A DNA stretch of 64,000 bases from Phycisphaerae bacterium. Lineage in GTDB: Bacteria > Planctomycetota > Phycisphaerae > UBA1845. The stretch is from the NCBI GenBank assembly GCA_029260015.1, contig JAJDEB010000008.1:256937-320936 (forward strand), given 5' to 3'. Position 1 is the first letter of the stretch. Each line of letters opens with the position of its first letter. The notes beneath the pieces were generated by a model that worked only from the letters and a program-made list of their open reading frames with translations, was not told the origin of the DNA and made no database searches. A program made the translations under genes and the position numbers. This document shows positions 60,567-64,000 of the stretch, in pieces.

Positions 60567-61538
60567 TTGAGCAAAGCAACCGCAATCATCCTGGCTGCCG
60601 GCAAGAGCACTCGCATGAAAAGCGAGATGCCCAAGGTGCTTCACGACATTTGCGGGCGAAGCATGCTGTCGCATGTGATCGAAGCGTGTCGCGGTGCGGG
60701 CGTCGGGCGATTGGTGATTGTTGTGGGCCATCGCAAGGACGATGTCATTGAAGCTTTTTCCGATTGCGACGATATCGTATGGGTCGAACAGAAAGAACAA
60801 AAAGGCACGGGTCACGCGGCACAGATGTGCAAAGATGCGCTCGTCGGCTGTGATAGTCAGGTCCTGTGTATCGCCGGCGACATGCCGCTGATCCGCCAGA
60901 ATACGCTCAAAGAATTGCTCGCCGACAATGCCCGGTCCGGTGACGCGGTCACTTTGGCAACTTCGATTCTCGATGACCCATCAAGCTACGGTCGCATCAT
61001 TCGCGACGATGCAGGCAAACTGGCTGCGATCGTCGAAGACAAAGATTGCACCGACACCCAGCGCGCCGTTTGCGAAGTCAACGTCAGCTACTACTGCTTT
61101 GACGGCAAGCGAATGTTTGGTTTGCTGGACGATCTCTCGAACGACAACGCCAAGGGTGAATACTACATCACCGACACGGTGGCTGATTCGTTGAAAAAGG
61201 GATGGGGTGCAGGTGCAGTCGCTGCCGTCCCCCCCGAAGATGCCATGGGTATCAACTCCCGCGCGGACCTCGCGATCGTCGCCCGAATGATGCAGGGTCG
61301 AATTCAAAATCACTGGATGGATCAAGGCATTAGCATCGTTGACCCGGCTACAACCTGGATCGAAAGCGACGCGACAATCGGCAAGGAAACCACGATCTAT
61401 CCATTCAGCTACATCGGTCGTGGGGCAAAGCTTGGCGATGCCTGCCAAATCGGGCCGCATGCAATGATTGCCGCTGGTGACATCATTGCATCGGGAAGCA
61501 CGGTTAGTGGAACTTCAAACGCAGAGGCTCAGATCTGA
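60567..61538 (+). CDS. GlmU-like uridylyltransferase lacking the acetyltransferase active site
   Basis: The 323-residue product has the GlmU nucleotidyltransferase signature (IILAAGKSTRMKSEMPKVLHDICG), GTGHAAQM and INSRADLA, then a short left-handed beta-helix (IGKETTIYPFSYIGRGAKLGDACQIGPHAMI) ending after a few turns. Full GlmU has about 450 residues with the acetyltransferase site in the missing part. So it probably makes UDP-GlcNAc from GlcNAc-1-phosphate, while a separate enzyme acetylates GlcN-1-phosphate (inference). TTG start at 60567 with GAAGGA upstream. prs follows 2 nt later. Confidence 0.85.
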   Translation: MSKATAIILAAGKSTRMKSEMPKVLHDICGRSMLSHVIEACRGAGVGRLVIVVGHRKDDVIEAFSDCDDIVWVEQKEQKGTGHAAQMCKDALVGCDSQVLCIAGDMPLIRQNTLKELLADNARSGDAVTLATSILDDPSSYGRIIRDDAGKLAAIVEDKDCTDTQRAVCEVNVSYYCFDGKRMFGLLDDLSNDNAKGEYYITDTVADSLKKGWGAGAVAAVPPEDAMGINSRADLAIVARMMQGRIQNHWMDQGISIVDPATTWIESDATIGKETTIYPFSYIGRGAKLGDACQIGPHAMIAAGDIIASGSTVSGTSNAEAQI

Positions 61539-61540
61539 AC

Positions 61541-62539
61541 ATGATTCCACTCCCAGGAAAACCATCAACCACCCAGCCAGACCGCTCCCGGCATTCCGGG
61601 AAATTGATGATATTCGGCGGAAGCGGTGGGTTCGATCTGGCCAAACGGATTTGTCGCTACCTCGACATTCCTCAAGGCACAGCCCATCTTGAAGACTTCC
61701 CCGACGGTGAATCATTCGTCAAGCTTGAAGTCGATGTGCGTGGCCGCGATTGTTTCGTGGTTCAATCCACGAGCCCACCGGTCAATGACAACCTGATGCA
61801 ACTGTTGATCTTTATCGACTGCCTGCGCCGGGCGAGCGCCAATCGAATTACAGCCGTCATTCCTTACTTTGGATATGCGCGGCAGGATCGAAAGTCTGAG
61901 GGGCGCACACCGATCACCGCAAAGATGCTGGCCAACCTCATCACAGCCGCCGGTGCCCATCGCGTTGTTACGCTCGACCTGCACGCCGATCAGATTCAGG
62001 GCTTCTTCGATATCCCGGTCGATCACTTGACGGGATTCCCACTCATCGCAAATGAAGTCAAGAAACTCGGTATTCAAGACACGGTGATCGTTTCGCCAGA
62101 TGTTGGCAATCTCAAGACGGCCAACAAATACGCGACGGCATTGGGTGGTGAAATCGCAATCATCGACAAGCGTCGCCGCAGCGGTGACACGGTCGAAATG
62201 ACAAACGTCATTGGCGATGTAAAGAACAAGAACGTGCTGCTCTTTGACGACATGGTCACGACGGGCGGTACGTTGGCGAGCGCGGCGAAGTTGGTCAGAA
62301 ACTTTGGCGCAAAGTCAGTATACGCGGGCGCAACGCACGGAATTTTCGCCGGTCCTTGTATAGAACGGTTGGCGGAATCAAACTTTACGAAGATATGGGT
62401 GACGGACAGTGTTCCGGAACGCGAGTCAGTGAAGGCCAAACTGCCCAATTTAGAGGTGGTCAGCGTTGCCGAACTGTTGGGCGAGGCGATTCGACGCATT
62501 CATCGTGACGAATCGATCAGCGCTCTGTTTCGCACGTAA
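61541..62539 (+). CDS. prs: Ribose-phosphate pyrophosphokinase
   Basis: The 332-residue product has PRPP synthetase motifs: DGESFVKLEVDVRGRDCFVVQST, YFGYARQDRKSEGRTPITAKM and the PRPP loop VLLFDDMVTTGGT. It makes PRPP for nucleotide and amino-acid synthesis. The N-terminus carries an extra 20 or so residues. It follows the glmU-like gene by 2 nt and precedes rplY, the order seen in Bacillus. Confidence 0.95.
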   Translation: MIPLPGKPSTTQPDRSRHSGKLMIFGGSGGFDLAKRICRYLDIPQGTAHLEDFPDGESFVKLEVDVRGRDCFVVQSTSPPVNDNLMQLLIFIDCLRRASANRITAVIPYFGYARQDRKSEGRTPITAKMLANLITAAGAHRVVTLDLHADQIQGFFDIPVDHLTGFPLIANEVKKLGIQDTVIVSPDVGNLKTANKYATALGGEIAIIDKRRRSGDTVEMTNVIGDVKNKNVLLFDDMVTTGGTLASAAKLVRNFGAKSVYAGATHGIFAGPCIERLAESNFTKIWVTDSVPERESVKAKLPNLEVVSVAELLGEAIRRIHRDESISALFRT

Positions 62540-62541
62540 CG

Positions 62542-62571
62542 TTTGGATAGACTGAATTTGGATGGACTGAA
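62542..62571. repeat. Tandem 15-nt duplication between prs and rplY
   Basis: TTTGGATAGACTGAA (62542-62556) and TTTGGATGGACTGAA (62557-62571) differ at one base and lie in the 131-bp spacer. Confidence 0.7.
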
Positions 62572-62670
62572 TAGTGAGTCAAGAACTTGTCCGGCAGACT
62601 TGATCTGGATTTGAATCGGTTGAGCAGAAAATGCCGGAAGTACGATGCAATTGATGTGGAGGTAAGTTAA

Positions 62671-63312
62671 ATGGAATCAGGAACAATCAATGCTGAACCC
62701 AGAACGCAACTGGGGAGCAAGCACACCCGACGCATGCGAAAAAGCGGGAAGATGCCCGCCATCATTTACGGGCACGGTGAAAAACCCGAGCCGATCACGA
62801 TCGATGCCCACGAAGCCGAAAACCTTCTGGACCACCATTCACATGTGATCGAACTGAGCCTCAACGGTAAGAATTCGAACTTCCTGATCAAATCGGTTCA
62901 GTACGATTACTTGGGCACGAACCCAATTCATCTCGACTTGATGCGCGTGGATATCAACGAGCGCGTTCAAGTCAATGTCGAAATTGAATTACGCGGTACG
63001 GCCAAGGGGACGGAAGAGGAAGGTGTCGTTTCTCAGCTCCTCAATTCGATCGAGGTCGAATGTTTGCTCACTAAGATTCCCGAATCGATTCGTGCCAGCA
63101 TCGCCGACATGGACGTCAACGACGACTTGTTGGTCAAAGATCTCATATTGCCCGAAGGCGTCACTGCGATCACCGAAGGTGATGAACAGGTGGCGATCTG
63201 TCGAATCCCGTCGGTTGTTGAAGAAGTCGAAGAGGGTGAAGAAGGCGAAGAGGCGATGCCGGAAGTTATCGGTAAGCCCAAGGAAGATGAAGCTTCCGAC
63301 GACGACAAATAA
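62671..63312 (+). CDS. rplY: 50S ribosomal protein L25/general stress protein Ctc
   Basis: The 213-residue product has the long L25/Ctc form: an N-terminal 5S rRNA-binding domain (RTQLGSKHTRRMRKSGKMPAIIYGHGEKPEP, VQYDYLGTNPIHLDLMRV) and a C-terminal beta domain, with a very acidic tail. GGAGG lies 8 nt before the ATG. Between prs and pth it follows the conserved Bacillus order. Confidence 0.92.
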   Translation: MESGTINAEPRTQLGSKHTRRMRKSGKMPAIIYGHGEKPEPITIDAHEAENLLDHHSHVIELSLNGKNSNFLIKSVQYDYLGTNPIHLDLMRVDINERVQVNVEIELRGTAKGTEEEGVVSQLLNSIEVECLLTKIPESIRASIADMDVNDDLLVKDLILPEGVTAITEGDEQVAICRIPSVVEEVEEGEEGEEAMPEVIGKPKEDEASDDDK

Positions 63313-63349
63313 ATCGATCGCGATTTAGTCGCAACCGGAGAGCGAAATC

Positions 63350-63904
63350 GTGAAGTTGATCGTCGGATTGGGAAACCCCGGAACGAAGTATGAGTTCACC
63401 CGGCACAATATCGGGTTTCGGGTGATCGACGAACTCGCCAGACGGCATGCGATTTCGATGGACGCCGAGAAGTTTCATGCTTGGTTCGGTTCGGGCATGA
63501 TCGGCGAAGAGAAGGTGGTTCTTTTGAAACCGACCACCTTCATGAATCGAAGCGGTAGCGCGGTGTTGGCGGCGGGTCGATTCTATCGGCTGGAATTCGC
63601 TGACCTGCTGGTGATCACCGATGATGTCGCACTCGAAACAGGGCAACTTCGCATGAGGGCGAAAGGGTCTTCCGGGGGTCACAACGGACTCGGAGACATC
63701 ATCACGCGAATCGGCACCGATGCATTTTGTCGATTGCGATTCGGGGTTGGTCAGCCGCTGGGTAGTCAGGTTGATTATGTGCTGGGACGGTTTCACGAAG
63801 ATGAGGAGGCCATTGTTGGCCCGGCGATCCTAAAGACCGCCAACGCGGCGCAGCATTGGGTCGGAAATGGCCCATCCGCCACGATGAACGAGTTCAACGG
63901 ATAG
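63350..63904 (+). CDS. pth: Peptidyl-tRNA hydrolase
   Basis: The 184-residue product begins MKLIVGLGNPGTKYEFTRHNIGFRVID with the catalytic N9 and H19, and has KPTTFMNRSGSAV, and RMRAKGSSGGHNGLGDII, the Pth signature. It frees tRNA from dropped-off peptides. The GTG start has GGAGAG upstream. It ends 96 nt before the window edge. Confidence 0.95.
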   Translation: MKLIVGLGNPGTKYEFTRHNIGFRVIDELARRHAISMDAEKFHAWFGSGMIGEEKVVLLKPTTFMNRSGSAVLAAGRFYRLEFADLLVITDDVALETGQLRMRAKGSSGGHNGLGDIITRIGTDAFCRLRFGVGQPLGSQVDYVLGRFHEDEEAIVGPAILKTANAAQHWVGNGPSATMNEFNG

Positions 63905-63949
63905 TTGTTCATTGTTTTGAAGTCACAAATTATAGTCAGGACGTTCAGT

Positions 63950-63980
63950 AATTGCTTTGTTTTTCAGCAATTTGGTGTTT
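63950..63980 (+). terminator. Weak hairpin after pth
   Basis: AATTGCT-TTGTTTTTC-AGCAATT is a 7-bp A/T-rich stem followed by TGGTGTTTT. It may end the glmU-like/prs/rplY/pth transcript. An ATG at 63983 opens a frame that leaves the window, too short to judge. Confidence 0.35.
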
Positions 63981-64000
63981 TGATGGACTGGCTTGCCGCA

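Overview
The window looks like chromosomal DNA from a member of the Planctomycetota, most likely of the Phycisphaerae type. The evidence is secreted proteins with GACC cysteine repeats and dockerin-like ends, a stand-alone FTLIELL pseudopilin, a small membrane protein with a CxxCxYDLTGN...CPECG zinc ribbon, a lone FliA-like sigma factor with CsrA, and rows of housekeeping genes interrupted by unrelated genes. This placement rests on gene content and motifs; no alignment was run. No IS element, prophage, CRISPR array or rRNA gene was seen.

Layout. 181-3077 (minus): a secreted matrixin-like metalloprotease and a secreted partner. 3495-9306 (plus): a compact nonulosonic (sialic-like) acid cluster with a methyltransferase, polysaccharide deacetylase, formyltransferase, a fused CMP-sugar synthetase/NeuB synthase, and a NeuC epimerase; it converges on pepT. 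10443-11516: about 1.1 kb without a convincing gene but with a near-consensus promoter. 11517-13958: rny and ymdB. 14203-15980: a FliA-type sigma factor converging on a SpoIIE-type phosphatase, with a 21-bp perfect stem between them. 16226-19492: a very large secreted M6 protease. 19767-25074: a membrane protein, an unusual radical SAM protein, a DsbD-like reductase and a glycosyltransferase. 25071-36380 (minus): envelope genes (lipoprotein, methyltransferase, pseudopilin, DUF4091-type lipoprotein, RND pump and adaptor, TPR-like membrane protein).

36636-56756 (minus) is the translation/transcription block. In transcription order it reads tRNA-Thr, tuf, rpmG, tRNA-Trp, secE, nusG, rplK, rplA, rplJ, rplL, zinc-ribbon gene, rpoB, acetyltransferase-like gene, rpoC, rpsL, bioY, rpsG, fusA. 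A consensus promoter precedes tRNA-Thr, a terminator follows rplL, a second consensus promoter precedes rpoB, and a terminator separates rpsG from fusA. Three non-ribosomal genes are inserted. Many spacers hold short imperfect tandem duplications of 11-18 nt.

57225-63904 (plus): a Wzz-like coiled-coil membrane protein, csrA, tRNA-Gln, then a glmU-like gene, prs, rplY and pth, an order like the Bacillus gcaD-prs-ctc-pth group. The GlmU-like protein is shortened and lacks the acetyltransferase active site.

The most promising leads are the nonulosonate cluster with its NeuA-NeuB fusion and possible acetyl-to-formyl exchange, the CX4CX2C radical SAM protein (possibly QueL-like), the promoter-driven non-coding region before rny, and the recurrent spacer duplications.
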